This document shows positions 8,358-16,338 of a stretch of 43,132 nt of DNA, piece after piece. The notes beneath the pieces are model-generated. The model was not told the origin of the DNA and ran no database searches. It saw nothing but the letters and a program-made list of their open reading frames with translations. This DNA is from a virus. Position numbers and translations under genes: made by a program. Positions within the stretch are counted from its first letter, which is position 1. Each line of letters begins with the position of its first letter. The stretch spans positions 1 to 43,132 of IMG/VR virus record IMGVR_UViG_3300032240_000991. One strand, 5' to 3'.

Positions 8358-9586
8358 TATTTTTCTCCTTTGTTTTGGTAATGCAGCACCATGCTGGAAA
8401 GCACGGCCGCGGTTGAGCCACTCGAAGCGGCTTGTAGTTTAACATGAAATCCGTCATCACTCCAAGCCACGCTACCGAGCTGAAAGCTAGGCGCGGATAC
8501 GGCGCCGCTGATGGTCTGCAGTGCCCCGCCACCGGTAACACCCTTCCAGTCCATGCTGCCTTTGAATGTCCATGTGCCGGTAATAGCAAAATCCAACTCC
8601 GTGGCTTGCTTGCGGGTGCCGGGTGTCTTAAGGTCAAGCCATGACGTGGCTGCCGTTGCCACCGACGCATCGAAGGTTGTGCCAGCCGTGCCGCCGAACA
8701 CAAGCAAACGCTCTGCCGAGTTAATCGTCACACGCGCATAGACCAGCGAGTTGAACGTCACAAACCTAGATGGAACGAACGTATAAGTAGTGCCAGCCAC
8801 CGTTGCCGTAGGCAAATACGTCGACCACGCCGCCATAATTTTCGCCGCTGGGAAGTAAGATAAAACATAAATCACACCATTAACATAATGCCAATAACGA
8901 TTCGCCGAGGGTTCCACAATGCTGCACGTGGCCGCTAGCTGCGCTGCCGTAAGACCGCTAATGCTCGCCTGCATGTTCAAGTCAATCGGCGAGCCAATGT
9001 CATTCACGAACGCATTAAGCGAACTATCCCGCACGCGTAGCGACCGGATGCCAGTCGTCGACGGGAACAGCACATCCAAATCCCCGAGTGACTGCGGGCC
9101 GAACGGACAGTAAGTCCCCATATTACTCAACACCTGCTGCAACGAGAAGTTATTCGGGTTCGCGTCAATCACCCATATCTGGGTGGTGCGGTTAGAGAAC
9201 ACCGCCATGCGCCCTTGATACGGAGCAAGGCTGATAAGATTCTCCGGTTCCTGCCATTGGTTAGCCACGTTGATATACCCCGCTCCTGTACCCTGCTCGG
9301 CGAACTCCGTGCTGTCCCCATTGTCAGAAAAATACCAGCCGGTGCCATACAAGAAATGCACACGGTCGTTAAGCGTTATCGCGTAGGTTGGGGCTGCGTC
9401 AGTCACCCGTGAAATGCCGCAGTTAAACGTCTGGGCGGCTGTCACGACATCAAACTTGAACTTATCGCCAGCTGTGTAAGCCCCGCCAAACGTCACACGA
9501 TACACCAGATTCTTGGCATCCGTGCCCGCCACGCCACCCGCAAAATTAGCTACCGTGGCATTATAACCTAGATATTGAGTTCCCAT
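8357..9586 (-). CDS. Tail nozzle / tubular protein, C-terminal propeller half (409 aa)
   Basis: Residues 40-230 look like the beta-propeller core of podovirus tail nozzle proteins (T7 gp12 or P22 gp10 class): repeated strands such as RVHFLYGTGWYFSDNGD, an ISLAPYQGRMAVFSNRTTQ turn, and SLGDLDVLFPSTTGIRSLRV. Such proteins are usually a single chain of about 600-900 residues that begins with the DTRR..PGAL segment. Here that N-terminal segment is in the separate gene upstream (9590-11485), so the nozzle appears split. The start is in the context AAATAACATATG. Four bases separate it from the upstream stop. Confidence 0.6.
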   Translation of the reverse strand: MGTQYLGYNATVANFAGGVAGTDAKNLVYRVTFGGAYTAGDKFKFDVVTAAQTFNCGISRVTDAAPTYAITLNDRVHFLYGTGWYFSDNGDSTEFAEQGTGAGYINVANQWQEPENLISLAPYQGRMAVFSNRTTQIWVIDANPNNFSLQQVLSNMGTYCPFGPQSLGDLDVLFPSTTGIRSLRVRDSSLNAFVNDIGSPIDLNMQASISGLTAAQLAATCSIVEPSANRYWHYVNGVIYVLSYFPAAKIMAAWSTYLPTATVAGTTYTFVPSRFVTFNSLVYARVTINSAERLLVFGGTAGTTFDASVATAATSWLDLKTPGTRKQATELDFAITGTWTFKGSMDWKGVTGGGALQTISGAVSAPSFQLGSVAWSDDGFHVKLQAASSGSTAAVLSSMVLHYQNKGEK

Positions 9587-9589
9587 ATG

Positions 9590-11485
9590 TTATTTATATC
9601 CAAACACAACCTCGACGTAACCTATCGCCACAAGGTTGAATGAGTCAGTCACCGTGCACGAGAACACCGCATTAAGCGTTGTGCCACTAGCAACGGCAGT
9701 GGTGTTAGAAAATGAAACTTGATTAGCGAACGCGGGGTCTGTCGGCACGTTCACCCGAATAGCTTGCTGCGAGAACTTCACCCCTGAATACGTCGAACCG
9801 CTAATCCACTTCCACACAAACGTATAATCAGGTGTTCCTCCCGTGACAATAGCGTTAGCCACTATCGAGCTATTCACAGTCCCGTTTAGGATTTGTAACG
9901 TCGCAGGGCTAGGGGTTATCAATACCGTCATAGGCCCTTGTGCCACCGGTGCGACCCCCGAGCCATCCGTTACGGAACCAGAGCTAAGCGTAATCGCAAT
10001 TTGATTACCGAATATCCCGTTGCTGGTCGTCACTTTCCGACTCACAATCAACTTATTGCCGCTTACGCCTGCTGTGTAAGCCGTGTTAAACGTGCGAATC
10101 TGCGCCGCTATCAACCCGGCAAAAGCCGCACTGCTAGTGGAAGCCGCTGTTATCGTCGCACCAAGAATATCGATGTAGGTATAAATAGTCGCTGTCACCA
10201 ACGCAGAGGCCGTGCCGTTCAACGTCGCGGTCGCTGCCGCCGTGCCGATGAAAGTGCCAGCAGCGGTTAAAGTAGTTGTCCCGCACACAAGGCTTGTATC
10301 ATTCGCACCGGGTTTCCAGTAATACGCTGTGCCGTTAGTCACCGCTTGCGAGTAAGTCCCACCTACCGCATAACTCGGCGTGCCGGATATTAGCTGCGTG
10401 CTATTAGTCGCCTTAACGCTTGTGCAGGTCGTGCCAGCCGTCACGCTACTCGCAAACTGCAACACGGTATTATCCACGCAGCAATCACCTGTGCAGGTAA
10501 TCCGCACCGCATTCCCATTGGGCGTTGTGCCTTGCGACACGTCATACGATAGCTTAACACTATCATTCACCACCACCGCAGTCACCGGAATCCCAGAAAC
10601 ATAAGTGGCTATCTGCGCAGTCACGTTGTTCGTGAACGTGCTCAACGTATCATACGATAAGAAATTAACTGGCACACCCAGAATATCCACCCAACCGCCG
10701 TTATCATACACCTCAATCTTGCTAACCCCCCCAGCGTTGGCAGACGAACCAGCCGTGATAGTAAAACCCGAAGTCGCGGACGTGCCAGTCACTCCCGCGG
10801 TAAACGCGCTAATGTTAGTCGCCTTAATAGTCCCGCTACCGGCATTCCCAGCTTTCACCGCGGCGACTGGCGTATACGAGAACCCAGCATCTGACCACAT
10901 GTCAAAGTAATAATTCCCGCCGCTCGACGCTACTGCTGATACATGCAAGCCCGTAATCGTGCTGATATAATCCGCAAGCTGTTGTGCAATCTGCTGCAAC
11001 GTGCTAAATCCGTTAAGCACAACCCCATTGTAAAAATTCTCAATCGGCACGCCATTCTGATAAACCCACACGCTGTTATCCACAAACTTTGCAACCACCC
11101 ATGCCGTGCCGCCAAACGAGGTCGAGCACAACACTCCCGTCATGCGGTGATATGCCGTGTTAAACGTCGCGCCTTTATACCAAGCCGGATGCTTGAGTTG
11201 CTGATATGTATAACCAGCCGTGGTCACCAAACTCTGAGGCACGTGCCCGAATACCGTAACGCCACTGGCCGTGACTTCCGCGCCCCAAGTCTGCCAGACG
11301 CCATACGTGTTGTCCGTGCCGCTTGGCAAAGCTGCCAAGTCCGCAAACGCTTTTCGCTTCTCAATCTCACCGCCTTGATTGATGTGCGCGTTCTCCAGCA
11401 CTTCCAACGCACCTGGCTGGGTGGTCAGCTCACTGCGGCGGGTATCTAACCCGTATTTGAAATTCTGTTGTTCAAAGTATGGCAT
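9590..11485 (-). CDS. Tail nozzle N-terminal half with Ig-like repeats (631 aa)
   Basis: The N-terminus has the hallmark of podovirus tail nozzle/tubular proteins: YGLDTRRSELTTQPGALEVL, then ENAHINQGGEIEKRKAF. The middle (about 200-500) is Thr/Ser/Val/Gly-rich with repeated beta-strand segments, as in inserted adhesion domains, and the last 100 residues resemble an Ig-like domain (ATVTGGTPDYTFVWKW type). The propeller part expected to follow in one chain is encoded by the next gene. The Ig-rich insert may decorate the tail and help receptor binding. Confidence 0.6.
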   Translation of the reverse strand: MPYFEQQNFKYGLDTRRSELTTQPGALEVLENAHINQGGEIEKRKAFADLAALPSGTDNTYGVWQTWGAEVTASGVTVFGHVPQSLVTTAGYTYQQLKHPAWYKGATFNTAYHRMTGVLCSTSFGGTAWVVAKFVDNSVWVYQNGVPIENFYNGVVLNGFSTLQQIAQQLADYISTITGLHVSAVASSGGNYYFDMWSDAGFSYTPVAAVKAGNAGSGTIKATNISAFTAGVTGTSATSGFTITAGSSANAGGVSKIEVYDNGGWVDILGVPVNFLSYDTLSTFTNNVTAQIATYVSGIPVTAVVVNDSVKLSYDVSQGTTPNGNAVRITCTGDCCVDNTVLQFASSVTAGTTCTSVKATNSTQLISGTPSYAVGGTYSQAVTNGTAYYWKPGANDTSLVCGTTTLTAAGTFIGTAAATATLNGTASALVTATIYTYIDILGATITAASTSSAAFAGLIAAQIRTFNTAYTAGVSGNKLIVSRKVTTSNGIFGNQIAITLSSGSVTDGSGVAPVAQGPMTVLITPSPATLQILNGTVNSSIVANAIVTGGTPDYTFVWKWISGSTYSGVKFSQQAIRVNVPTDPAFANQVSFSNTTAVASGTTLNAVFSCTVTDSFNLVAIGYVEVVFGYK

Positions 11486-11489
11486 AAAA

Positions 11490-12002
11490 TTAAGCAGTCA
11501 CTTGAGCGTAAATCACGTTAGAGGCGACATTGCCTTGTGGGTCGGTGTAATAAAAATACGAGGTAGCATCATACGAACCGTCTCCCATTGAAGCTAGCAC
11601 GGCCGTGACTTGCGTTGAACTAACGTAAGTAATCTGCATGCTTGGCCCGTTAGTATCAATCCCACCAACCGCATCCTCCACGCGGAACAAACCTGCCGCC
11701 ATGCTAGGTGCAAAGCCGGTGCCGAACACCGTGACAGTGTCATTCGCCAGAGAGAACGGCTGAGGAGCAACCGAGGCCAAGATAACCACGCCAGTATCGT
11801 AAATCGCCGTATACGACGCATTACCCGCCATTGCTTTACTAATCTGCGTCAGCACGTAATCAACATTATTAACCGTCACAGCGGGCGGAGTCGGGCCGCT
11901 CAGATTGCTAAACGTAATCACGTTTCCTTGCACGCTGATATTGCTAACAGTATCCAAGTTAATCCGCAAACCCAACCCTGTTTGAATGTTAATAACTCTC
12001 AT
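11490..12002 (-). CDS. IPT/TIG (Ig-like) domain virion protein (170 aa)
   Basis: Residues 80-165 read as an IPT/TIG Ig-like fold: PFSLANDTVTVFGTGF, SMQITYVSSTQVTAVLAS, DGSYDATSYFYYTDPQGNVAS and a closing strand NVIYAQVTA. The N-terminal 60 residues are a separate beta-rich piece. No enzyme motif. It lies between the lysis cassette and the nozzle genes, so a small tail or capsid decoration or adhesin role is plausible. Its start overlaps the stop of the nested lipoprotein gene. Confidence 0.55.
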   Translation of the reverse strand: MRVINIQTGLGLRINLDTVSNISVQGNVITFSNLSGPTPPAVTVNNVDYVLTQISKAMAGNASYTAIYDTGVVILASVAPQPFSLANDTVTVFGTGFAPSMAAGLFRVEDAVGGIDTNGPSMQITYVSSTQVTAVLASMGDGSYDATSYFYYTDPQGNVASNVIYAQVTA

Positions 12003-12196
12003 TTGTTTGTCACGCTCTGCGCGTTCAGCTTATGCAGCAAGTCCAGCATTACCGCTTTCGGCACGATATAATTCGTGCCATCAAATCGCACTACCCGGTC
12101 TGCCGGTATTACTATCGGACTCCGGCACCCCGTCATGCAAAATGCGATTGATAGTATCAACATCCCCACTAGCCACAGCTTTGTCGGATTTTTCAT
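11999..12196 (-). CDS. Small lipoprotein, o-spanin (Rz1)-like, nested start
   Basis: 65 residues starting MKNPTKLWLVGMLILSIAF and then CMTGC, a signal peptide with lipobox MTG-C. The mature part is about 40 residues and predicted to be periplasmic. The 5' part overlaps the upstream membrane-protein gene (12081-12302) in another frame, the arrangement seen in Rz/Rz1 spanin pairs that fuse inner and outer membranes at lysis. It lacks the high proline content of classical Rz1. A TTG 12 nt upstream is an alternative start; the ATG gives the cleaner signal peptide. Confidence 0.55.
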   Translation of the reverse strand: MKNPTKLWLVGMLILSIAFCMTGCRSPIVIPADRVVRFDGTNYIVPKAVMLDLLHKLNAQSVTNK

Positions 12197-12302
12197 TGAG
12201 TCGGTCAAGTTGTTGTTTGGTTGTGTTACGCGCCGCCACAGCGGTTAAAATCACCGGCAGTAGCAGCACAATAATCTGGATGATACCGCCGGTGATACCC
12301 AT
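12081..12302 (-). CDS. Small membrane protein, possible i-spanin partner (73 aa)
   Basis: One N-terminal membrane segment (IIQIIVLLLPVILTAVAA, residues about 7-24) followed by a charged helix (NTTKQQLDRLNEKSDKA) that could be periplasmic coiled coil. The C-terminal third overlaps the lipoprotein gene out of frame. Topology and overlap fit an i-spanin, though it is short for one. It is one base from the holin candidate. Other small phage membrane proteins also look like this, so the function is inferred from context. Confidence 0.45.
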   Translation of the reverse strand: MGITGGIIQIIVLLLPVILTAVAARNTTKQQLDRLNEKSDKAVASGDVDTINRILHDGVPESDSNTGRPGSAI

Positions 12303-12303
12303 A

Positions 12304-12558
12304 TCACTTAGCAGCTGTGGAGGCCGCGGTCGTAGTGGTGGTGACAGTCGCAGTCGGCGTTGTCTTATGAATCACGCTCCACACAGCGGTAATAACCGCA
12401 ATAGCCGTGCCGATGAACTGCGGGTCGGTAAGCTGAGTCGTCAGCGAAGCAACTTGGTCTTGAGTGATTTTGCCCTTTGACACCAAAATGCCACCGCCAA
12501 AAGCGAGCAGGGTGCGAAGGATTCCTTGAACCGTGTTAATATTTAGCCAGCTTAACAT
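12304..12558 (-). CDS. Putative holin (84 aa)
   Basis: Two hydrophobic helices, residues 12-25 (LRTLLAFGGGILVSKG) and 47-64 (FIGTAIAVITAVWSVIH), separated by a polar turn DQVASLTTQLTDP, with a Thr/Ala-rich tail. Spacing and the GGG..V.KG motif resemble the small two-helix phage holins of the Pam3 gp28 type. It sits directly upstream of the spanin-like pair. The start is in the context AAATAAACATATG. Confidence 0.65.
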   Translation of the reverse strand: MLSWLNINTVQGILRTLLAFGGGILVSKGKITQDQVASLTTQLTDPQFIGTAIAVITAVWSVIHKTTPTATVTTTTTAASTAAK

Positions 12559-12562
12559 ATGT

Positions 12563-12844
12563 TTATTTTACTTTCTTTTCTGAACTCGTTAGTGTTTCAT
12601 GGACTAAAGCAACATCCGAGTTCAAGATGTTACGTTTAGATTCTTGCCGCCCGTCAGAGCGGTGCTCGGATGGCTCGTAGGGAACAATGCCTAGCTTGTA
12701 GTAAAGCGCGGTGTTAATCGCGTCAATCTTTTTGTCCTCCGTGGCATTGGACTGATAATTAACATAACAAAGCCAAGTGACTACCACTAGAAGCAATGTG
12801 TTAATAACTGTCAGCCCGTTGTTGTTTTTAAGCATCCGTTCCAT
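12563..12844 (-). CDS. Single-pass membrane protein in lysis region (93 aa)
   Basis: The start was set at the ATG preceded by a perfect AGGAGG (AGGAGGCACCATG); an upstream in-frame ATG would overlap the lipoprotein gene and lacks a site. One membrane helix at about residues 12-28 (VINTLLLVVVTWLCYVNY), then a charged soluble tail of about 65 residues (DKKIDAINTALYYKLG and onward). The N-in/C-out topology could also suit an i-spanin or a holin regulator. No family recognised. Confidence 0.6.
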   Translation of the reverse strand: MERMLKNNNGLTVINTLLLVVVTWLCYVNYQSNATEDKKIDAINTALYYKLGIVPYEPSEHRSDGRQESKRNILNSDVALVHETLTSSEKKVK

Positions 12845-12879
12845 GGTGCCTCCTAGTAAAGTTTCGAGCAGTAGTTTTA

Positions 12880-13140
12880 TCATTTGATGGTTACAATGTT
12901 AGACTTCTCACCACTCACTTGCGATTCAACAAATACCGTATCGCCACTCTGAAGTGATAACACGCAAGTTGTATTCGTAGTAGTCGCAGCGATTTGGTCG
13001 TTGACATAAATGTTACAAGGTTGTTGGTCACCGTCCCATGCTAGCGTTATTGCGTGAGGAACTATAACTGTTGGTGTTGGGTGTTGGCCGTTGTCACAAC
13101 CAACTAGCACCAGCAACAATAACGCTAACAAAGGTTTCAT
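12880..13140 (-). CDS. Small lipoprotein with FnIII-like body (86 aa)
   Basis: The signal peptide MKPLLALLLLVLVGC ends in lipobox LVG-C, followed by DNGQHPTPT. The rest has a beta-sandwich pattern with the fibronectin III-like phrase HAITLAWD and two cysteines (QPCNIYV..TTTCVLSL) that could form a disulfide. Probably exported and outer-membrane anchored. In a lysis cassette it may be an o-spanin or a superinfection-exclusion lipoprotein; the sequence does not decide. Confidence 0.6.
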   Translation of the reverse strand: MKPLLALLLLVLVGCDNGQHPTPTVIVPHAITLAWDGDQQPCNIYVNDQIAATTTNTTCVLSLQSGDTVFVESQVSGEKSNIVTIK

Positions 13141-13168
13141 GGCAAGTTAGTCCAAACCGCCAGTCTCC

Positions 13169-13456
13169 TCATTTCATCAAGAACGAAACAGTATAGCCAC
13201 CATACGGATTTTTATTTACCACAATCCGTTGTAAGTTGTTTGTGGTAATCTGCACACTAGCAGTTACCCCCGTAGCTTGAACACTGGCAATAATACCAGC
13301 AAGTTGCTCATCGGTCAGCTGCAACGGCTGAACAGTTGTAACAACATTGGTTACGCTGGTAATCTTGATAGTAGGGATTTCATCAGTAACGTCAGTGTTT
13401 TGTGCGTTAAGAACGAACGCCAGCGCTAGGCTGGTTAGGATAAGTATTTTTTTCAT
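13169..13456 (-). CDS. Secreted small protein with Sec signal peptide (95 aa)
   Basis: Clear Sec signal: MKKILILTSLALAFVLNAQ (charged start, hydrophobic core, NAQ end). The mature part of about 76 residues is Thr/Val-rich with the phrase LQLTDEQLAGIIASVQATG. No cysteine lipobox and no known domain. It overlaps the stop of the fibre-like gene upstream by 4 bp. An exported protein in the late region could act at the envelope during lysis or block re-infection. Confidence 0.6.
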   Translation of the reverse strand: MKKILILTSLALAFVLNAQNTDVTDEIPTIKITSVTNVVTTVQPLQLTDEQLAGIIASVQATGVTASVQITTNNLQRIVVNKNPYGGYTVSFLMK

Positions 13457-14277
13457 TGGATAGCAATTGCGTTAAGGATTCCGGTGTAAGCCGTAAAGGT
13501 TATCACCACCGAGTTAGTTGTTTTTGCGCCGATGATTGGGGCAACCAGAGTTGCCGCTCCTCCGCTGACGCTAACGGAGAAATTGGTATTAGCAAACGAG
13601 TTAATAAAAGTCCACGTGTAAGTTGATGCAGCAGACAAACTAACATTTGTTGAGTTAAACTTAGTTGCTCCTAAAGAACCTAGTGGAACATAGTTCGTCG
13701 AGATAGCTAGTTTCCTATCACCCGTAACAGTTACGCCAGTCGCATTTGTTGGATAGGCGTTTGTAAATCCAACATAAGGCAACAGCGTTATGGGAATCGA
13801 CCCAACCAATGCGCCAGATTGTAGTAATGTGAGTGAAGCACCACTACCTACTGGAGGATAGTCAAAAGTAAGAATACCAGTAGCGTCAATGATAAATCCG
13901 CCATCAGTAGTATGCACCTGAATTGTCTGGTCAGGCTGGCATGAAATACGACTTCCATTACCCGTTTCCAGGGTAGTTTGTGACGGAGAGTAAAAGTCAA
14001 TGAAAGGGTCTGGTGTTGTGGTAAAAGCATTACCAGACGAATCTACGAATCCAATCCCGCCAGTAGTAGACGTCCAAAGAAACCTACCAGAACCATTGTC
14101 TGAAGCAGTTACTGATGCCGCTCCAACAGTCATTTTATTAACGTTGATATTACTAAAGGTAACGTTACTTTGATTGTTAGTCACCGCATTAGCAGTAAGA
14201 CTACCGCTAGGATACGGGCCGTTCGGACCCGCTGCCGCCACCATTGCCGTGCAAAGTAATAAATAAAAGTATTTCAT
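13453..14277 (-). CDS. Fibre-like secreted protein (274 aa)
   Basis: The start was set at the ATG giving MKYFYLLLCTAMVAAAGP, a good signal peptide; the open frame upstream begins only with a TTG. The body is Asn/Thr/Ser/Gly-rich with short beta repeats (VTNNQSNVTFSNINVNK, GGFIIDATGILTFD) like trimeric fibre shafts. The C-terminal 70 residues (TKFNSTNVSLSAASTYTW and onward) resemble a fibre tip domain. A signal peptide on a fibre-like protein is unusual. It starts 2 nt from the upstream stop. Confidence 0.55.
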   Translation of the reverse strand: MKYFYLLLCTAMVAAAGPNGPYPSGSLTANAVTNNQSNVTFSNINVNKMTVGAASVTASDNGSGRFLWTSTTGGIGFVDSSGNAFTTTPDPFIDFYSPSQTTLETGNGSRISCQPDQTIQVHTTDGGFIIDATGILTFDYPPVGSGASLTLLQSGALVGSIPITLLPYVGFTNAYPTNATGVTVTGDRKLAISTNYVPLGSLGATKFNSTNVSLSAASTYTWTFINSFANTNFSVSVSGGAATLVAPIIGAKTTNSVVITFTAYTGILNAIAIQ

Positions 14278-14278
14278 A

Positions 14279-15064
14279 TTAGGAAATGTCAATGTAGTTG
14301 GCCAAGATGCTTACAGGCGTAATGCCAGAAGCTGTATACACCGTCGGCGTAGAACTTGTCGAGATAATGCAGCCGTAATGCGGAACGTAATTCGCGGCAC
14401 TCTGCACTAACGCTAGGCCAGAGCCAAAGTGTTTTGTGATGATACCACCAGCCGGCACGGGCAAACTAATCAAAGGGATAGTGCCTGCGCTAGGCGAGAA
14501 CGTTGAAAGCTGAACAAAGCACGCAGCGTTAGAGCCCGTAGCGTCAAACGTGAAGTTCATCAGCCGATACTTGGTGTTCGCTACATCATCAGCCCAAACA
14601 CCTAGCGTCGTGGTAAGGATGTTCGAGGCTTTGATGTAATTCGACCCCTCAGCCACGGACTGCTCGATATCAACCGCTAAATCCGTCGCGGCAGCCACCG
14701 CGGTATAAACCGTATCAGTGCTGCTGATAGCCGCGTAAACAGGCAACACGTTATTGCCGTTATTGCTCAACTGCTTCTTAACCGGGTCGGGGTTCTGCAT
14801 CCGAGCCGTGTCAATGCCATTGACATAAGTAAATGAAAAGCCATTGCCGCCAAGCACCTGCCGTGAATACAATGGCACAGTCGTTCCGCTTACCGCGCTG
14901 GCTTGTGACACACCCAGCAACTGCAGGTAATACTGAGTGCCCGCCGTGCCATTGACATACCCTTCAAGGTTAAACACCTTGCAAGGCAGCGTTGAGAGTT
15001 GCAGGAAATGCGTAGCATCCAACTGCTGCGCGTTCATAATCGTTGATATAGTTTTTGTTGGCAT
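14279..15064 (-). CDS. Virion structural protein, unknown (261 aa)
   Basis: Soluble, low-charge, Ala/Thr/Val/Leu-rich protein without signal peptide. It begins MPTKTISTIMNAQQLDATHF and contains repeated beta-strand phrases (GTQYYLQLLGVSQASAVSG, NTKYRLMNFTFDATGSNA). Composition and placement between the connector and the fibre-like gene suggest a tail or head-surface protein. I do not recognise the family. Confidence 0.5.
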   Translation of the reverse strand: MPTKTISTIMNAQQLDATHFLQLSTLPCKVFNLEGYVNGTAGTQYYLQLLGVSQASAVSGTTVPLYSRQVLGGNGFSFTYVNGIDTARMQNPDPVKKQLSNNGNNVLPVYAAISSTDTVYTAVAAATDLAVDIEQSVAEGSNYIKASNILTTTLGVWADDVANTKYRLMNFTFDATGSNAACFVQLSTFSPSAGTIPLISLPVPAGGIITKHFGSGLALVQSAANYVPHYGCIISTSSTPTVYTASGITPVSILANYIDIS

Positions 15065-15070
15065 AGGTCA

Positions 15071-15835
15071 TTATCTCCCACTTACTACCACCATAGGCAC
15101 GATACGTAAAGCACGCCGGTCTAGTGTGGAGCCGCCTCCGACAATTGTAGCGGGGCGTTCGATTAACGGATATGTAGCGCGGACTTGCGCCATTCTGGTT
15201 TGTGCTGACTGCAGTAAAAGTTTAGCCAAGTCGCTTTGCTGTTCGCGCAAAGCGTATTCGGCTGAGGCGTAATACGCCACCATCAAATCATCAAGATTGA
15301 CAACCGCGCTATCGTCCCAAGTGGGCGGCACGGCTATGTTCGAACGAAGCTCCGCAACAACGCGCTGACCTACAAACCGAAGAGTCGTGGCAGTCGCAGG
15401 CAACGGCCAAACCTCAAATTGATTCTCGTCGGCAAACTGCCACCGTTGAATCGGGTCAAGCACCTGCCCGCGGTCGGAGTCAATATAATTAAACTCCGCC
15501 ATTTCCCGTATGCCGTAGTTGACTTCCTGCCAGATGTTATTCCACTTAATATACACCTTAAGCTGGCCGGCACGCTCGAAGTTAATCGCTACGGTCTGCT
15601 GCGTGCCTTCGGTATCGGTGGTAGGAAATGAGGCGTAGCGACCCCCAACCGGAATCGCTACGTCCCACCGACCCTTCAAGAAAGGCCAGTCATACTCACT
15701 AGACAGCCATTGCTGGGTGTCAAAGATAATTTGGTTAATCTCTGCGTCTTGTGCCGTTGAGGTAGATTGCAAAGACTTACCTGTCTCCGCTTTTACCATC
15801 ATGCGCACCTGACCTAATGTGTTGTTTCTAGCCAT
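15071..15835 (-). CDS. Head-tail connector/adaptor protein (254 aa)
   Basis: The N-terminus TLGQVRMMVKAETGKSLQS and the helix EINQIIFDTQQWLSSEYDWPF resemble podovirus adaptor proteins that dock under the portal (T7 gp11-like or P22 gp4-like class). The second half has DDLMVAYYASAEYALREQQ and a long terminal helix, as in these adaptors. It is two genes downstream of the capsid region and upstream of the nozzle, the expected position. The start context is AACATATG, directly beside one copy of the 25-bp dyad. Confidence 0.6.
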   Translation of the reverse strand: MARNNTLGQVRMMVKAETGKSLQSTSTAQDAEINQIIFDTQQWLSSEYDWPFLKGRWDVAIPVGGRYASFPTTDTEGTQQTVAINFERAGQLKVYIKWNNIWQEVNYGIREMAEFNYIDSDRGQVLDPIQRWQFADENQFEVWPLPATATTLRFVGQRVVAELRSNIAVPPTWDDSAVVNLDDLMVAYYASAEYALREQQSDLAKLLLQSAQTRMAQVRATYPLIERPATIVGGGSTLDRRALRIVPMVVVSGR

Positions 15836-15837
15836 AT

Positions 15838-15862
15838 GTTGAGTTCAATTATTGAACCTTAC
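15838..15862. repeat. 25-bp dyad, copy 2 (intergenic)
   Basis: Arms AGTTCAA/TTGAACC around TTA, filling the gap between the 138-residue unknown gene and the connector start (15835). It overlaps the upstream stop codon. Confidence 0.8.
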
Positions 15863-16275
15863 TTTGCCGAAGGAACCGGCGCGGCAACTACGGGGGTTCC
15901 CGTAGCCAGGTTCAAAGGAGCCACTTCTACACCATCGTATGAAACATCCGCCCAGACAAGTTCCTTGAAAGTTTGCGGCAGTTTTACATTCAACCCCGCC
16001 CACACGAGCCCGACAATTTTGTCGCCTTTCTTGTTGACGCAGTGACCATACTTGGCCTTGAGACGTTTCAATTCATCGACGTCAGAACGAACCTTGTCAC
16101 CGTCCTTAGCCACGCCAGTGACGGTAATCTTGTCCATGTCCTCGCCGAAGGTCGAACCACCGTTGTTACCTTGATGCAGCAAGTGCAATAGCACCGCTTC
16201 TGCCGGCGTTGCATTCGTGACGGGCACATCACTCCCAACCTTGTTCAACCGCAACCGCAATGTTCCAATTTCCAT
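15859..16275 (-). CDS. Unknown late protein (138 aa)
   Basis: Small mixed-charge protein (MEIGTLRLRLNKVGSDVPVT...). It contains ATPAEAVLLHLLHQGNNGGS, a phrase seen in small phage capsid-associated proteins, and ends in a Pro/Ala/Val tail. It follows the hairpin downstream of the capsid genes and has a good ribosome site (AGAAAGG). Possible head-completion or decoration protein; no firm family. Confidence 0.5.
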   Translation of the reverse strand: MEIGTLRLRLNKVGSDVPVTNATPAEAVLLHLLHQGNNGGSTFGEDMDKITVTGVAKDGDKVRSDVDELKRLKAKYGHCVNKKGDKIVGLVWAGLNVKLPQTFKELVWADVSYDGVEVAPLNLATGTPVVAAPVPSAK

Positions 16276-16297
16276 ATTTAACCTTTCTATTTGTTAA

Positions 16298-16325
16298 AGG
16301 TGGGCGGCTATTACACCGCCCACCT
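16298..16325 (-). terminator. Hairpin downstream of the capsid genes, possible partial terminator
   Basis: Perfect 10-bp GC-rich stem AGGTGGGCGG/CCGCCCACCT with an 8-nt loop, in the 63-nt gap after the secreted protein gene next to the capsid gene. On the minus strand it is followed by TTAACAAA, so the U-tract is weak. Podoviruses often have a leaky terminator just after the major capsid gene to give high capsid and lower tail expression; that role is inferred. Confidence 0.6.
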
Positions 16326-16338
16326 AATTACGCAAGCC

